Origin: an uncultured Puniceicoccaceae bacterium
GTDB lineage: Bacteria; Verrucomicrobiota; Verrucomicrobiia; Opitutales; Coraliomargaritaceae
Assembly: GCA_913044165.1 (NCBI GenBank)
Contig: CAJWMY010000009.1
Location: forward strand, 1 to 39,536
Length of the DNA stretch: 39,536 bases
Direction: 5' to 3'
Positions 17,870-27,277 of the stretch are shown piece after piece. Below the pieces are notes generated by a model, which saw nothing but the letters and a program-made list of their open reading frames with translations, searched no databases and was not told the DNA's origin. A program made the translations under genes and the position numbers. Every line of letters begins with the position of its first letter. Positions within the stretch are counted from its first letter, which is position 1.

Positions 17870-19219
17870 TTATTCAATTATAGAAAGCTCTTTTGCTTTA
17901 ATAGATCTAGACCAAAGTTTAAGTCCGGCAATACTGTAAACATTAATTTCAATACTCCTTTGGTTCCCTTCTCCCGCTACTTTAAGGATTGTAAATTGTT
18001 GTTCAAAAGTATTCGTACCTGGAATCCGGAAATAATTTAGCTCAGTTTCTTGATTTATAGGAACTGCTGTACTAGGTCCAATAGTCAAATCATAAAAGCT
18101 ATAATAGCTTGAATGGACAATCCGTGTTAACTCGCCTTTATATGATCCCCCGCTTACAAAAAATAGACCCTTAATATCATATAGTTTAAAAAAGTCTAAA
18201 AGCTCTTCCTTCTCTTCTTGGGCAAATGCAAAATTTTTAGGTGATTTTTCGGGGTTTAAAATAGGTGCGCCAGAAACAATTATTTTAAATGTAGCATCAC
18301 TGTTAATTAGGGCATTTTTTAGCCAATTTATTTGCTCTTCGCCTAATATATTTGGGAAGGATTGGTTTTTCTGAAAGCTGTCTCTTTGAGACTGCACATC
18401 AATAAAAAATAGTTCTACATCTGAATATTTATGGGAATAGCAAAGGGCGTTTTGATGTTTGACTAAATTTGCCTTTGGCCAAAACAGACTAAATGCTTCC
18501 TGAGCCTCATTTTTTAGAGACATTTCATTGCCTGAGTTTTCAGGTCCGTAATCTTTTGAACTCCAGATACCTAAATTTGGTATTTCTGCTAAAAATGCCT
18601 TAGGTTTAATAACCGATCTAGCGTGTGAATAGCGTTTATAATAGCCATTGAGACATGATTCATCACTTTTTCTTAAATGAGCAGTATTGCCAGCCCAAAT
18701 AACTAGATCAGGCTTTAATTGGTGAATCTTTTTAAAAACACCATAACTACTGCCAAGTCTAACGTAAGGGGGCTCAAAAGAATCTTCGATTGCGTAGTGA
18801 GATCCAAGTAAAGCAATTGAAAGATCAGGGGGTGGAGCCTTTTTATGGAAGTAATAAGGGCTCTTAAATGAATGAATATCTTCGCATAAGACTCCATCTA
18901 TTTCTACTTGATAACCATAAATTTTGTTTGGCTCAATTTTTGTTAATATGAAATTTGCTGTGCAGGCCTTAGCTTCTTCAGTGCCTATAATAGGAGTTTT
19001 GTATTTATTTTTTGAGGAACCAATTTCGAAGTAGTGAATTCGAACTTTTGATGATTTTTCTGTTTGAACCCAAATTTGTGCTTCTCTGAAGTTTAAGTCT
19101 GAGAGCATCGGACCATTTCTTAAAACATTAGAGTAAAGATTGATATTTATAAAAATAATAAAGCAAAAAAGGAATAGCTTGCTTAGTATTCTGTTATAAG
19201 TAGGAAGACGAATTTTCAT
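17870..19219 (-). CDS. PhoD-like metallophosphatase-family protein with degenerate active site
   Basis: The 449-residue protein has an N-terminal membrane or signal segment (about 12-30) and then a fibronectin-like domain typical of PhoD alkaline phosphatases (GPMLSDLNFREAQIWVQTE, 36-54). The phosphatase-like domain runs from about 133. The family's metal-binding motifs are recognisable in position but altered: GD reads AGN (176-178), WDDHD reads IWSSKDYG (218-225), and SGDxH reads VSGGSYKGEL (355-364). FFIDVQSQRD (271-280) corresponds to the LDTRxYR strand. With most metal ligands replaced it is probably not an active phosphatase by the usual mechanism. It lies between an uncharacterised gene and sufE, all leftward. 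Confidence 0.75.
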   Translation of the reverse strand: MKIRLPTYNRILSKLFLFCFIIFININLYSNVLRNGPMLSDLNFREAQIWVQTEKSSKVRIHYFEIGSSKNKYKTPIIGTEEAKACTANFILTKIEPNKIYGYQVEIDGVLCEDIHSFKSPYYFHKKAPPPDLSIALLGSHYAIEDSFEPPYVRLGSSYGVFKKIHQLKPDLVIWAGNTAHLRKSDESCLNGYYKRYSHARSVIKPKAFLAEIPNLGIWSSKDYGPENSGNEMSLKNEAQEAFSLFWPKANLVKHQNALCYSHKYSDVELFFIDVQSQRDSFQKNQSFPNILGEEQINWLKNALINSDATFKIIVSGAPILNPEKSPKNFAFAQEEKEELLDFFKLYDIKGLFFVSGGSYKGELTRIVHSSYYSFYDLTIGPSTAVPINQETELNYFRIPGTNTFEQQFTILKVAGEGNQRSIEINVYSIAGLKLWSRSIKAKELSIIE

Positions 19220-19263
19220 TTTAATCTAGAAAGATAAGAAGGATAAAGATATAAATAAAACAT

Positions 19264-19974
19264 TTATTCTAAATCATCTTTTTTTCTTTCTGACTCGTGC
19301 CTACAATCATTCATTACACGAATCCACAGCTCTCGAAGATCGAATAATCGGATCTTTAATTCTTTAGTGAAATGAGCAAGAAAATTTGTATCTTCATGGT
19401 ACAAGTTGTGTAGGAGCTCGATTGATTTGTTGATTTCAAATAAGCTATTTTTAAGATGACAAATTGCCAAGCCATAATCTCCTAAATCTAAGGCTTGTAT
19501 TGCAAGCAATACATTCAGCTCTCCGCCATGAAGGGTTTTTGCGAAATTCCAACTGATTTCAGGGCTAATGTGCTTAGGGTTGTTCTTTATGAAGTGCTCC
19601 CAACTTTGATTTATATATTTGTATAATGATTTCGTGACGATAAATACTGGATGCTTATGTAGTGTATAAGGATGATTTGATGGTTCAAAGATTTCGCTAT
19701 TTTCATTGTCTTCTTTCCGATTGTTATGTTCATCTGAAACCTCTGCTTCCGTTTCATCTATTAGTGAGATATCTTCTCCATCCCAACCCATAAGAGAGGC
19801 AGCTTCATCTAAATGGTTAGTTTTATCCTTTAGAGTATTATAAATTGATAAAAAGCGCACGGAATCTTTTTCTGTTACTCGCAAGTAATTCCTCCATTGT
19901 GCTTCGTTCCAGTTGGATTCATTTGAAAAATGATCCCAAGAGCTATCGTTTGAATCAAAATTGTAATCTGACAT
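19264..19974 (-). CDS. Uncharacterised protein, tryptophan-rich acidic N-terminus
   Basis: I do not recognise a known domain in this 236-residue cytoplasmic protein. The first 50 residues are acidic and rich in tryptophan (SSWDHF, SNWNEAQW), followed by FLSIYNTLKDKTNHLDEAASLMGWDGED. A low-complexity acidic linker (about 72-98) comes next, then an apparently all-helical half (about 110-225) with GELNVLLAIQALDLGDYGLAI and regularly spaced leucines. There is no signal peptide or membrane span. Codon use matches its neighbours, and its ATG is 44 bases before the PhoD-like gene, so the two probably share a transcript. It reads like a lineage-specific conserved protein. Confidence 0.8.
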   Translation of the reverse strand: MSDYNFDSNDSSWDHFSNESNWNEAQWRNYLRVTEKDSVRFLSIYNTLKDKTNHLDEAASLMGWDGEDISLIDETEAEVSDEHNNRKEDNENSEIFEPSNHPYTLHKHPVFIVTKSLYKYINQSWEHFIKNNPKHISPEISWNFAKTLHGGELNVLLAIQALDLGDYGLAICHLKNSLFEINKSIELLHNLYHEDTNFLAHFTKELKIRLFDLRELWIRVMNDCRHESERKKDDLE

Positions 19975-20049
19975 AAAAGATCCTATATATTATGTATGCT
20001 CCTTATTTGCTTTAAAATCAATACATATTTTGCATTTTAAGAGTTTATT

Positions 20050-20078
20050 TTGACTTAATTATTTATTATACGATACAT
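20050..20078 (+). promoter_or_regulatory. Candidate sigma-70 promoter for acyP
   Basis: TTGACT (20050-20055) is followed after 17 bases by ATACAT (20073-20078), four bases before the acyP ATG. The -35 box is good and the -10 box poor. Transcription from here would give a leader of almost no length, in keeping with the lack of ribosome-binding sites in the window. Confidence 0.2.
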
Positions 20079-20081
20079 ACA

Positions 20082-20363
20082 ATGGATTCAGTTGTTTTTA
20101 ATATAAAGTGTTATTTTTCAGGCCATGTTCAGGGTGTGGGTTTCCGCCACCAAGCATTTTCTATAGCAAAAGGTTTTGAAATCACTGGCTTCGTGAAAAA
20201 TTTAAATGATGGCCGTGTTGAATTATTAATTGAGGGAGATAAAAGTGAAATAGAATCTTACCTTCATCTTTTAGAAGAAGAAATGGATACTTTTATTACT
20301 AAAGTAGATAAAGAAGTAGGGGAAAGCAGCAAACGATTTAAACATTTTTCAATTTTAGCTTAG
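20082..20363 (+). CDS. acyP: Acylphosphatase
   Basis: Acylphosphatase hydrolyses acyl-phosphates such as carbamoyl- and acetyl-phosphate. The 93-residue protein shows the complete signature: YFSGHVQGVGFRHQA, with the catalytic arginine in VGFR, and TGFVKNLNDGRVELLIEG, with the catalytic asparagine in KN(L)NDG. Length is normal for the family. It lies 17 bases before the IMPase-family gene in the same direction. Confidence 0.95.
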   Translation: MDSVVFNIKCYFSGHVQGVGFRHQAFSIAKGFEITGFVKNLNDGRVELLIEGDKSEIESYLHLLEEEMDTFITKVDKEVGESSKRFKHFSILA

Positions 20364-20380
20364 GTATTTACCGAAATCTT

Positions 20381-21211
20381 ATGAAAAAAAAAGCAATTAG
20401 CCGTCAGGCAAAACATATGGTGGATTTAGAAATACGTCATAGAATTAATGCAGGAAGAGAGGTAGTTAAAGAGCAGGGCGCTTTTTTTGCTAGGCACTTC
20501 GGACAAGTTTCTAGTGAATGGAAAAAAGATTTATCACGGGTTACATTCGCGGATATAGCTATATCGGAAAATATTTTTTCTGCTCTCATTAAGTCATTTC
20601 CAAAAGATAACTTTTGTAGCGAAGAGATGAGTACAAAAGAAAGCCCTATCCATCTAAATGGGGATTTTTCATGGATATTAGATCCTGTAGATGGGACAAA
20701 TAATTACGCGCTTGGATTTCCTCTTTGCGCTATTTCACTAGCTTTGCTTTACGAAGGTATGCCTATCTACGGGATTCTTTATGATTATAGTATAGATTCA
20801 GTGATTGAGGGTGGTGCTGGGCATGGTCTTCATCAAAATAATCAAGCTTTAAACCTAATATCTAAAGAATTAAGATCTCAGGAAATTGTCGGTATGCAAT
20901 TTCCTTTAGAGCCTAAAATCTTAGAATTATGTGCGCCTATATTAGAGAAATTTAAAATTAGGGCATTTGGAAGTAGTGCTTTGCTAAGTACATGGGTTGC
21001 AAAGGGATATTTGTGGGGCGCAATAGACACTCGATCGAAAGTTTGGGATATTGCAGCAAGCTATGCTTTTGCAGAAGCCGTTGGCAATTCCTTTAATTTT
21101 ATAGAGAAAAGCCCATTTCCCCTACATACTTTTCACACTTCGATACCCAAATGCCCTTATTTTACAGGAGATAAGGATTTCTTCGAAGAAATGGAAGGAA
21201 TTTTAATTTAA
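20381..21211 (+). CDS. Inositol monophosphatase-family phosphatase
   Basis: Mg2+-dependent, lithium-sensitive sugar-phosphatase family. Possible substrates include inositol 1-phosphate, histidinol phosphate or 3'-phosphoadenosine compounds. The 276-residue protein has the three metal-binding motifs: the SEE loop (CSEEMS, E81-E82), DPVDGTNNY (101-109) and WDIAAS (222-227). GILYDYSIDSVIEGGAG fits the family strand. The start is the ATG 17 bases after acyP. The last part (residues 245-276) is less conserved. Substrate cannot be told from sequence. Confidence 0.9.
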   Translation: MKKKAISRQAKHMVDLEIRHRINAGREVVKEQGAFFARHFGQVSSEWKKDLSRVTFADIAISENIFSALIKSFPKDNFCSEEMSTKESPIHLNGDFSWILDPVDGTNNYALGFPLCAISLALLYEGMPIYGILYDYSIDSVIEGGAGHGLHQNNQALNLISKELRSQEIVGMQFPLEPKILELCAPILEKFKIRAFGSSALLSTWVAKGYLWGAIDTRSKVWDIAASYAFAEAVGNSFNFIEKSPFPLHTFHTSIPKCPYFTGDKDFFEEMEGILI

Positions 21212-21220
21212 GCTTATAAT

Positions 21221-21484
21221 CTATAATTCAGAAGGGTTTGAATTATCGGATTTTGATGTCGAATTGGAGTCTTGTTTCTTTGGTTTTGATTCCTCTTGAA
21301 GTGCTGATTTGACTTCGTCTTCGACTTCAGAAGTTGCTTTTTTGAAACGGCGTAGAGATTTTCCTAATGATTCAGAAAGTTCTGGTAAGCGTTTTGCCCC
21401 AAAAAATAAAAGAATCACGGAAAATATCAAAATTAATTCAAAACCACTTAGGTTTTGAATAAATGCTATATTTAAAAATGACAT
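21221..21484 (-). CDS. tatA: Sec-independent (twin-arginine) translocase TatA/E subunit
   Basis: TatA forms the pore-like assembly that moves folded proteins across the inner membrane. The 87-residue protein begins with one N-terminal membrane helix (LSGFELILIFSVILLFFGAK), the FGAKRLPEL hinge (about 28-36), an amphipathic helix GKSLRRFKKATSEVEDEV, and a charged, Ser/Asn-rich tail. This is the classic TatA layout; TatA and TatE cannot be told apart, and no tatB/tatC is in the window. It follows the small lipoprotein gene by 26 bases and is convergent with the IMPase gene, nine bases away. Confidence 0.93.
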   Translation of the reverse strand: MSFLNIAFIQNLSGFELILIFSVILLFFGAKRLPELSESLGKSLRRFKKATSEVEDEVKSALQEESKPKKQDSNSTSKSDNSNPSEL

Positions 21485-21510
21485 GATTTTGTTATAAGTA
21501 ATAATGAATT

Positions 21511-21918
21511 CTAGTCAATAGCCACTTCGGAGTAGATTATATTTAGCTCCTGACTTTTTGAGGGAGATACTTTTGCGACTGAGTCATTAATTTTTGGACG
21601 CCCATCTAAAATGTCACCTATATAGATTGTCCCATAAGTTGCATTATATATTTTTAGCGTCGAAGTTATATCTGCTGTAAATGGACTTAGTGTGATATAG
21701 TAACCATCTTCAATCGAATCATAGGATTTCAGTGTGACGATTCTTTGAGTATTATCTACATGGACAATATTAGTATCCTCAAGTATGTTGTAAGTAGGTT
21801 TTCCCTCGGAAATTTCAGAGGAGGCTAAAATATCAGATCCTATTTTTGAACCAGTAGAATGACACGCACTTAATGTAATTAGCAATACTAGAGCTAGGTA
21901 AACTCTTATTAATTTCAT
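21511..21918 (-). CDS. Small predicted lipoprotein, function unknown
   Basis: The 135-residue protein starts with a classic lipoprotein signal peptide ending in a LSAC lipobox (about 16-19), so it should be lipidated and probably sits in the outer membrane. The mature part is beta-rich (IVTLKSYDSIEDGYYITLS, YNATYGTIYIGDI), with no enzyme motif I recognise. It begins 6 bases after the rpoD stop in the same direction and precedes tatA, so all three may be co-transcribed. Small lipoproteins following rpoD are not a standard arrangement. Confidence 0.8.
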   Translation of the reverse strand: MKLIRVYLALVLLITLSACHSTGSKIGSDILASSEISEGKPTYNILEDTNIVHVDNTQRIVTLKSYDSIEDGYYITLSPFTADITSTLKIYNATYGTIYIGDILDGRPKINDSVAKVSPSKSQELNIIYSEVAID

Positions 21919-21924
21919 AAATTA

Positions 21925-23814
21925 TTACTTTTTTGATTTGTCTCGAGTTATACTGTCCATGCCGGGTTTGTCTAGGTTAATATCCCCTTCAAAAAAACCA
22001 TGCAGCTGACGAATCCGGGTAGGATGACGCATTTTTCTGAGCGCTTTTGCTTCAATTTGACGGATCCGCTCTCTCGTTACTTTAAATTGCTTGCCGACTT
22101 CTTCTAAGGTTCTCGAGTAGCCATCAATTAGCCCAAATCTTAGTGACAAAACTCTCCTTTCCCTTTCGGTGAGGCTATCTAAAACATCGGTAATTTTTTC
22201 CCTAAGTAAACTGTACGCAGTCATATCATATGGGTTTTCAGCGCCTTTATCTTCAATAAAATCTCCAAAGTTTGTATCATCAGAATCTCCAACTGGGCTT
22301 TGAAGTGAAATAGGTTGTTGTGCCATTTTCATAATAGATTGAACGCGATCTATGGGCAGGTGCATTTCTTCTGCAACTTCTTCTGCCGTTGGTTCATGTC
22401 CAAGTTCTTGTAGTAATTGTTTTTGAACTTGCATAACTTTATTAAGAGTTTCAATCATGTGAACTGGGATCCTTATAGTTCTTGCTTGGTCCGCAATAGA
22501 TCGAGTGATTGCTTGGCGAATCCACCAAGTAGCATAAGTTGAAAATTTGTAACCTCTTCGGTATTCAAATTTCTCCACGGCTTTCATTAATCCCATGTTA
22601 CCTTCCTGAATTAAATCGAGGAAAGACAATCCGCGATTGGTATATTTCTTCGCAATTGAAATGACGAGTCTGAGATTCGCTTCTACCATCTCAGTTTTAG
22701 CTTTATGTGCTTCTCTTAATCCCTTTCTTACAGAAGCAATTATTTCTGCTAGTAATTCGGGATCAATTTTAAACTCTTCCTTTAATTCAGATAATCGATT
22801 GCGTGCAGCTTTACTATCTACTTTCTTCTTTCTACGAAGTGTAATTTTTTTTGCAAGATTTAGATCATCTATGATGTTGTTAATTTCAATGTATGTTGGC
22901 AGTAAATCTTTAAGTAAATCTTCAAATATTTTTAGTTTAAGGCAGTACTTTTTGAGAATAATTGACAATTCGGCTTCATACTTTTTCATACGAGTTGTTG
23001 CTCGTTTTTGGTTAGGGGAAGTTTTGCTGGTTTGAATTGAGTCCCATGCGTTGTAGATTTTTTCTCCTAGTTTATGAGCTTGTTCTAAAAGTTTTGGAAG
23101 ACTTTGGAAATATGCCTCTCGGCTATCAATTTTCTTGTCAAGGACAACTCGATCAAAACGTTCTTCTCTGTTAATAAGTTTTTGTATTATGTCGTTTTGA
23201 AATTCTAGCGTGAGTGCAGTAGAGAAAAGTGAATCTTGGGTTTTTAGTTCAGCCTTTTCAATCCGCTTGGATATTGCTACCTCTTCTTCTCTCGTTAAAA
23301 GTGGAACTTGACCCATTTGCTTAAGATACATACGTACAGGGTCATCCAGGATGTCGTTTTGGGAAGTTCGAACTTCTTTTTCCTCGTTTTCTTCTTGCCG
23401 AGCTTTAAAAGCTTCAACTTCAGTGTCATTAAGGATTTCAATTTCAAGATTTTGTAAAATAGTTATTACATTCTCAATGTCCTCTGGATTGTTTACACTA
23501 TTAGGGAGTGATTTATTGATATCTTTGTATGTTAGAAATCCTTGTTCTTTAGACTGACGAATAAGATCTCGTATACGTACGTTGAGTTTTTCTTGTGCTT
23601 TTGCAGAAAGTTTTTTCTTGGTATTTGACTTTGAAATTAGAGCTTCAGCTTCAGCTTCTACATCTTTTTTAGTAACAGCTTTTTTAGCTGGTACCTTTTT
23701 AGCTACCTTTTTCTTAGGGGACTTTTTAGTAACAGCTTTCTTAGCTGGTACCTTTTTAGCTACCTTTTTCTTTGGGCTTTTTTTATTAGTTTTTTGAATT
23801 TTCTGTTTTGCCAT
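21925..23814 (-). CDS. rpoD: Primary sigma factor RpoD (sigma-70)
   Basis: Housekeeping sigma factor that directs RNA polymerase to promoters. The 629-residue protein has region 1.1 (about 65-125), region 1.2 ([21 protein letters not shown]), region 2 with [17 protein letters not shown] and [15 protein letters not shown], region 3 ([16 protein letters not shown]), and region 4 with the helix-turn-helix text [20 protein letters not shown]. Unusually, residues 1-50 form a lysine-rich tail made of two 19-residue copies of [19 protein letters not shown], resembling histone H1 tails. dnaG lies 13 bases upstream, the two parts of the old rpsU-dnaG-rpoD operon, with rpsU missing here. Confidence 0.97.
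   Translation of the reverse strand: MAKQKIQKTNKKSPKKKVAKKVPAKKAVTKKSPKKKVAKKVPAKKAVTKKDVEAEAEALISKSNTKKKLSAKAQEKLNVRIRDLIRQSKEQGFLTYKDINKSLPNSVNNPEDIENVITILQNLEIEILNDTEVEAFKARQEENEEKEVRTSQNDILDDPVRMYLKQMGQVPLLTREEEVAISKRIEKAELKTQDSLFSTALTLEFQNDIIQKLINREERFDRVVLDKKIDSREAYFQSLPKLLEQAHKLGEKIYNAWDSIQTSKTSPNQKRATTRMKKYEAELSIILKKYCLKLKIFEDLLKDLLPTYIEINNIIDDLNLAKKITLRRKKKVDSKAARNRLSELKEEFKIDPELLAEIIASVRKGLREAHKAKTEMVEANLRLVISIAKKYTNRGLSFLDLIQEGNMGLMKAVEKFEYRRGYKFSTYATWWIRQAITRSIADQARTIRIPVHMIETLNKVMQVQKQLLQELGHEPTAEEVAEEMHLPIDRVQSIMKMAQQPISLQSPVGDSDDTNFGDFIEDKGAENPYDMTAYSLLREKITDVLDSLTERERRVLSLRFGLIDGYSRTLEEVGKQFKVTRERIRQIEAKALRKMRHPTRIRQLHGFFEGDINLDKPGMDSITRDKSKK
23665..23781 (-). repeat. 57-bp tandem duplication inside rpoD
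   Basis: Two near-identical 57-base units (AGTAACAGC begins one copy at 23671 and the next at 23728) encode the two 19-residue lysine-rich repeats at the N-terminus of RpoD. The copies differ by only a few bases, so the duplication is recent or kept even by recombination, and copy number could vary between strains. Confidence 0.85.
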
Positions 23815-23827
23815 AATATTTTGAGGA

Positions 23828-25678
23828 TTATTGAATCGCTAAATTTTTGGTATCAGCAAGTTCTCGATTAACTTGTTTAATTTCTTTCATCAATTGAATT
23901 AATTTTATATCGTTTGTCTTTGTTTTTTGTATCATCTCTGTAAGCGTAGCTTTTTTCTTATTTAAGGTGTATTTTTTAAGAATTCTTAGGCAATCATTTA
24001 TTGATTTTTTAGGGTCATCTATTTCAAGTTCTTTAGTATGAATGTCTGCCAATAAGGTTCTTTCATCAGTATTTTCTATTAGAGTTTCTAAATTCAACTC
24101 GGTTTTTGGTGTCTCTTCATGAAAATAGAGAATCAGTTTCCTTAAATAATTTCCTGTGACGGATTTATTATCTATCGAATTAGAATCAATTAAGTGTGCA
24201 ATTTGGTTACCATATTCAGGAAAGTTAACGATTAGATAAAGAAGTTCCCAATTAGTTTGTGTCAAGGGCGACTGTGTTATTTCTTTTGTTTGCTTTGGCT
24301 CTTCTGTTTTTGAAGGCATTCTGTAAGATTTTCGTTGGTTTCTGATTCGCTTAAACGCTATGAAATCCTTATTTAAGCTACTAATACTAATTTGAGCAAA
24401 CTGGCTCATTTGCTTAAGGTAATCTTCTTGTGCAATTTCCGACTTAAGTTCATTTATTAATTCAAATAGTTTTTCGGAAGCTTTAATTTTTTCTTGTGTG
24501 GTAGATTTTTCAGATTTTGGCAAATAAGCTTTCAAGAAAAGTTCAATTGGACCAAATGCTTTTGATCTTAAGGCTTGCAATCCCGATATTCCTTCTTCAC
24601 GGAATAAATCATCTGGATCTGTTTTTTCTGGCAAAGTTAGATATGTGAATTCTAGGCCAACTTTGAAAGCTAATGGGAGTGTCCTTAAAGCAGCCTTTTT
24701 GCCTGCAATATCTCCATCTAATAGACACTCTATTCTAGATGCTTGGTATCTCCTCAGTAATTGTAATTGATCCTCTGTAATAGCAGTTCCTTGCGGAGCG
24801 ATAGCAGTATGCAGACCTACAGACCAACAACGTAATACATCAAGTTGTCCTTCAACTAAAATAAAATAAGGCAATTTATCTAAATGCTTTCGAGCGTGAT
24901 CCAATCCAAATAATAATTTACTTTTATGGAATATAAGTGTTTCTGGAGAGTTTACGTACTTTGCTTTGTGGGATGGATCATCTATAGGTGTTTGTTCAAG
25001 TTGCCTCGCAGTAAAAGCAACAACCCTTCCATTAATATCTCGAATTGGGATCATCAGCCTTCCTCTGAATCGAGATTTGAGGCGGTTAATTTTTTGTTCA
25101 CTTTCATTCGAAAAGAAAAGGCCGGATGATTTAATCGCTTCTATGGAAAATCCTTTTTTTTCGAGCATTATAGCCAAGGCATTTATTTGGATTGGCGCAT
25201 ATCCTATTTTGTATTCCTTGGCTATTTCTAATGAAAATTTTCTTTGGGTATACCAGTAATCCCTCACTTTTTCCGCTTCTTGGCTTTTTATAAAAGATGC
25301 ATGAAACCATTCGCTTGCAGTAGAATGAATTTCCAATACCTGCTTCCTTACAGATAATTCCTTAGCACTTTGATGGCCTGCATCATATTTTATGGGAATA
25401 TTGAACTTTTGTGACAAAAATTCAACGGCTTCATAAAATTGGAGGTTTTCAACTTTCATAATAAATGAGTAACAGTCTCCACCTTCTCCTGTGCTAAAAC
25501 ATTTAAAGAATCCTTTTTCTGGATGTACGTAAAAAGAGGGAGTTTTTTCTTGTGTGAAAGGACTGAGACCTGCCCATGATCGACCTGCTTTTTTAAGTTG
25601 CACATAAGTACCCACCACATCTACTAAGTTGAGTTGTGCTTTTATATTTTCAATTGATTGCTTAGAGATAGAAGGCAC
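23828..25678 (-). CDS. dnaG: DNA primase DnaG with degenerate zinc finger
   Basis: Primase makes the RNA primers that start DNA synthesis and works with DnaB. The start is GTG at 25678. The 616-residue protein has the N-terminal CHC2 zinc-finger domain by position, then the RNA polymerase/TOPRIM core with [12 protein letters not shown] and [14 protein letters not shown], and a C-terminal DnaB-binding helical part. In the zinc finger the ligands are mostly gone: [13 protein letters not shown] replaces GLCPFHxEKTPSF (S39 and T42) and [10 protein letters not shown] replaces HCFGCG (C60 kept, T63). Surrounding residues such as EKTPSF, GFFKCF and GGD are preserved, so the fold is probably kept without zinc. 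It follows the TPR lipoprotein by 27 bases and precedes rpoD by 13. Confidence 0.95.
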   Translation of the reverse strand: MPSISKQSIENIKAQLNLVDVVGTYVQLKKAGRSWAGLSPFTQEKTPSFYVHPEKGFFKCFSTGEGGDCYSFIMKVENLQFYEAVEFLSQKFNIPIKYDAGHQSAKELSVRKQVLEIHSTASEWFHASFIKSQEAEKVRDYWYTQRKFSLEIAKEYKIGYAPIQINALAIMLEKKGFSIEAIKSSGLFFSNESEQKINRLKSRFRGRLMIPIRDINGRVVAFTARQLEQTPIDDPSHKAKYVNSPETLIFHKSKLLFGLDHARKHLDKLPYFILVEGQLDVLRCWSVGLHTAIAPQGTAITEDQLQLLRRYQASRIECLLDGDIAGKKAALRTLPLAFKVGLEFTYLTLPEKTDPDDLFREEGISGLQALRSKAFGPIELFLKAYLPKSEKSTTQEKIKASEKLFELINELKSEIAQEDYLKQMSQFAQISISSLNKDFIAFKRIRNQRKSYRMPSKTEEPKQTKEITQSPLTQTNWELLYLIVNFPEYGNQIAHLIDSNSIDNKSVTGNYLRKLILYFHEETPKTELNLETLIENTDERTLLADIHTKELEIDDPKKSINDCLRILKKYTLNKKKATLTEMIQKTKTNDIKLIQLMKEIKQVNRELADTKNLAIQ

Positions 25679-25705
25679 TTGTTTCTCTATTTATATGAGA
25701 CTTAA

Positions 25706-27226
25706 TCAAGGAAGTCTTTCTATTGCTTTTTCCGCTTCAGATCTTTGCGGGTGGTTAGGAGCTAGTGTGATGAATTTAATATAATAATCTTTTGCTTTAA
25801 ACCTATAGCGGCTATTACGATCATAGGCTCTTGCAAGAGAAAGCGCAATTTCAGGACTATTGGGGAATTCTTTAGATGCTCTAGATAGCTCTGTTAAAAA
25901 GCGAACACTGGATTTGGTTTCCTTTGCAATATTTAAATAATTAATTGTATATGCAATATTGTTAGGTTGATTTCTAATTGCTTCAAGTGCAGAACTTTCA
26001 GCGTTATTGTACTCTTTATTTGCAAAATAAACTTGGGCTAATTGGTTCCATATGGGAGATCTATTAGGATTGTTAGCTAGAATTTTTCGGTATAATTCTG
26101 CCGCTGTGTCAAATTTGTTAGCCAGTACCGCTTGGTTTGCTTGTTCAACTAAGCTTTCAATTTCAAACGTGGTTAGTTCTATATTTGAAGGAGGTTTTAA
26201 ACTATTAGATTCCTTGGGAATTGTGGAAGCAAAGGTATTATCGAAAATAAATGGGTCTGCAGGCTCAATATTAATTGATGGGTCGTACATAGAAGAAGTT
26301 TCAGATACATTAGTCACTGCTTTTCTATTAGCGAATGCATTCAGATCTTCTATATCCTGAATACCGCCAGATTTACTATAGGAAGAGTCGGATGATTTAG
26401 GAGATAAATCTAATGATGTCTCTTCTTTTTCTAAGATGGTATTATTTAAGTTATTACTAACAATTTTCGGCAGTTCGGAGTAAATACTAGATTCTAATGC
26501 TTTAGGGAAGCGGGACTCTATTTGTTTGAGCCTTTTATCTAGGCTAATCCAATTTTTTGAGCTTAGATCAAATGAGATTAGCTCAAAGTTGGCTGGTAGG
26601 GCTTCAATCGAATCAGACATTGCAACTGTATTTAGCCATTTAAGAGATTCTTTTTTATTTCCTATTTTATTATAATAGTTTGAAATTTTATATGCCATCT
26701 CTGCGGGTACATTACTAGATGGTGATTTGCTGCCTAAATACTTAAATAAGGCACTTAGAGCTGCATTAATATTATTTTTATTTTCATACTCCTCAGATAA
26801 AGAGAGCCATTGATTTTGGCTTAGTAGATCTGGTGAGTTTTCAGCAACAGATACTAGCAAAAATCCAGTATCCAAATTTGCGGCTCTAAGAGCTTGAAAG
26901 TAGGCTTTAATTAATTCGGGATTTTCTTTATCTAACTCATATGCATTGAGTAAAATTGCACACGAGGTCAGAGGGTCATTCAACTCATTGTAAGCATTTG
27001 CCGTAAGTATAAGAATATCTATATCTTGATTGTAATCTTTCCCTTTAGAATCAAGGAGATCAAGTGCGTCTTGCGGGTTATTTTTATTTAGTGATTGAAT
27101 CACTTCTTCGATGAGCAAAGCTTTGTTTTCAGCTTTTTTTGTTGCAGGATCCTGGCAGCCGAAAATGAGGATACTAATGATCGAACAATATAATACTGTA
27201 ATTTTATTTACTTTTAGTTTAGTCAT
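25706..27226 (-). CDS. TPR-repeat lipoprotein
   Basis: The 506-residue protein has a lipoprotein signal peptide ending at LIFGC (about 20-24) and helical repeats typical of tetratricopeptide domains. Repeats are clear near the N-terminus (NKNNPQDALDLLDSKG) and in the C-terminal third (about 365-495: NKFDTAAELYRKILANNPN, NQLAQVYFANKEYNNAESSA, NSPEIALSLARAYDRNSRYR). A low-complexity Ser-rich linker (about 270-350) separates the two helical blocks. TPR lipoproteins serve as scaffolds in outer-membrane or secretion machines, but partners cannot be named. It is the first gene of the leftward dnaG-rpoD-tatA run. Confidence 0.85.
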   Translation of the reverse strand: MTKLKVNKITVLYCSIISILIFGCQDPATKKAENKALLIEEVIQSLNKNNPQDALDLLDSKGKDYNQDIDILILTANAYNELNDPLTSCAILLNAYELDKENPELIKAYFQALRAANLDTGFLLVSVAENSPDLLSQNQWLSLSEEYENKNNINAALSALFKYLGSKSPSSNVPAEMAYKISNYYNKIGNKKESLKWLNTVAMSDSIEALPANFELISFDLSSKNWISLDKRLKQIESRFPKALESSIYSELPKIVSNNLNNTILEKEETSLDLSPKSSDSSYSKSGGIQDIEDLNAFANRKAVTNVSETSSMYDPSINIEPADPFIFDNTFASTIPKESNSLKPPSNIELTTFEIESLVEQANQAVLANKFDTAAELYRKILANNPNRSPIWNQLAQVYFANKEYNNAESSALEAIRNQPNNIAYTINYLNIAKETKSSVRFLTELSRASKEFPNSPEIALSLARAYDRNSRYRFKAKDYYIKFITLAPNHPQRSEAEKAIERLP

Positions 27227-27277
27227 AATGAAAATACATAGAATAATATTATTAATATTAGAGCAATTTATTTAGTT

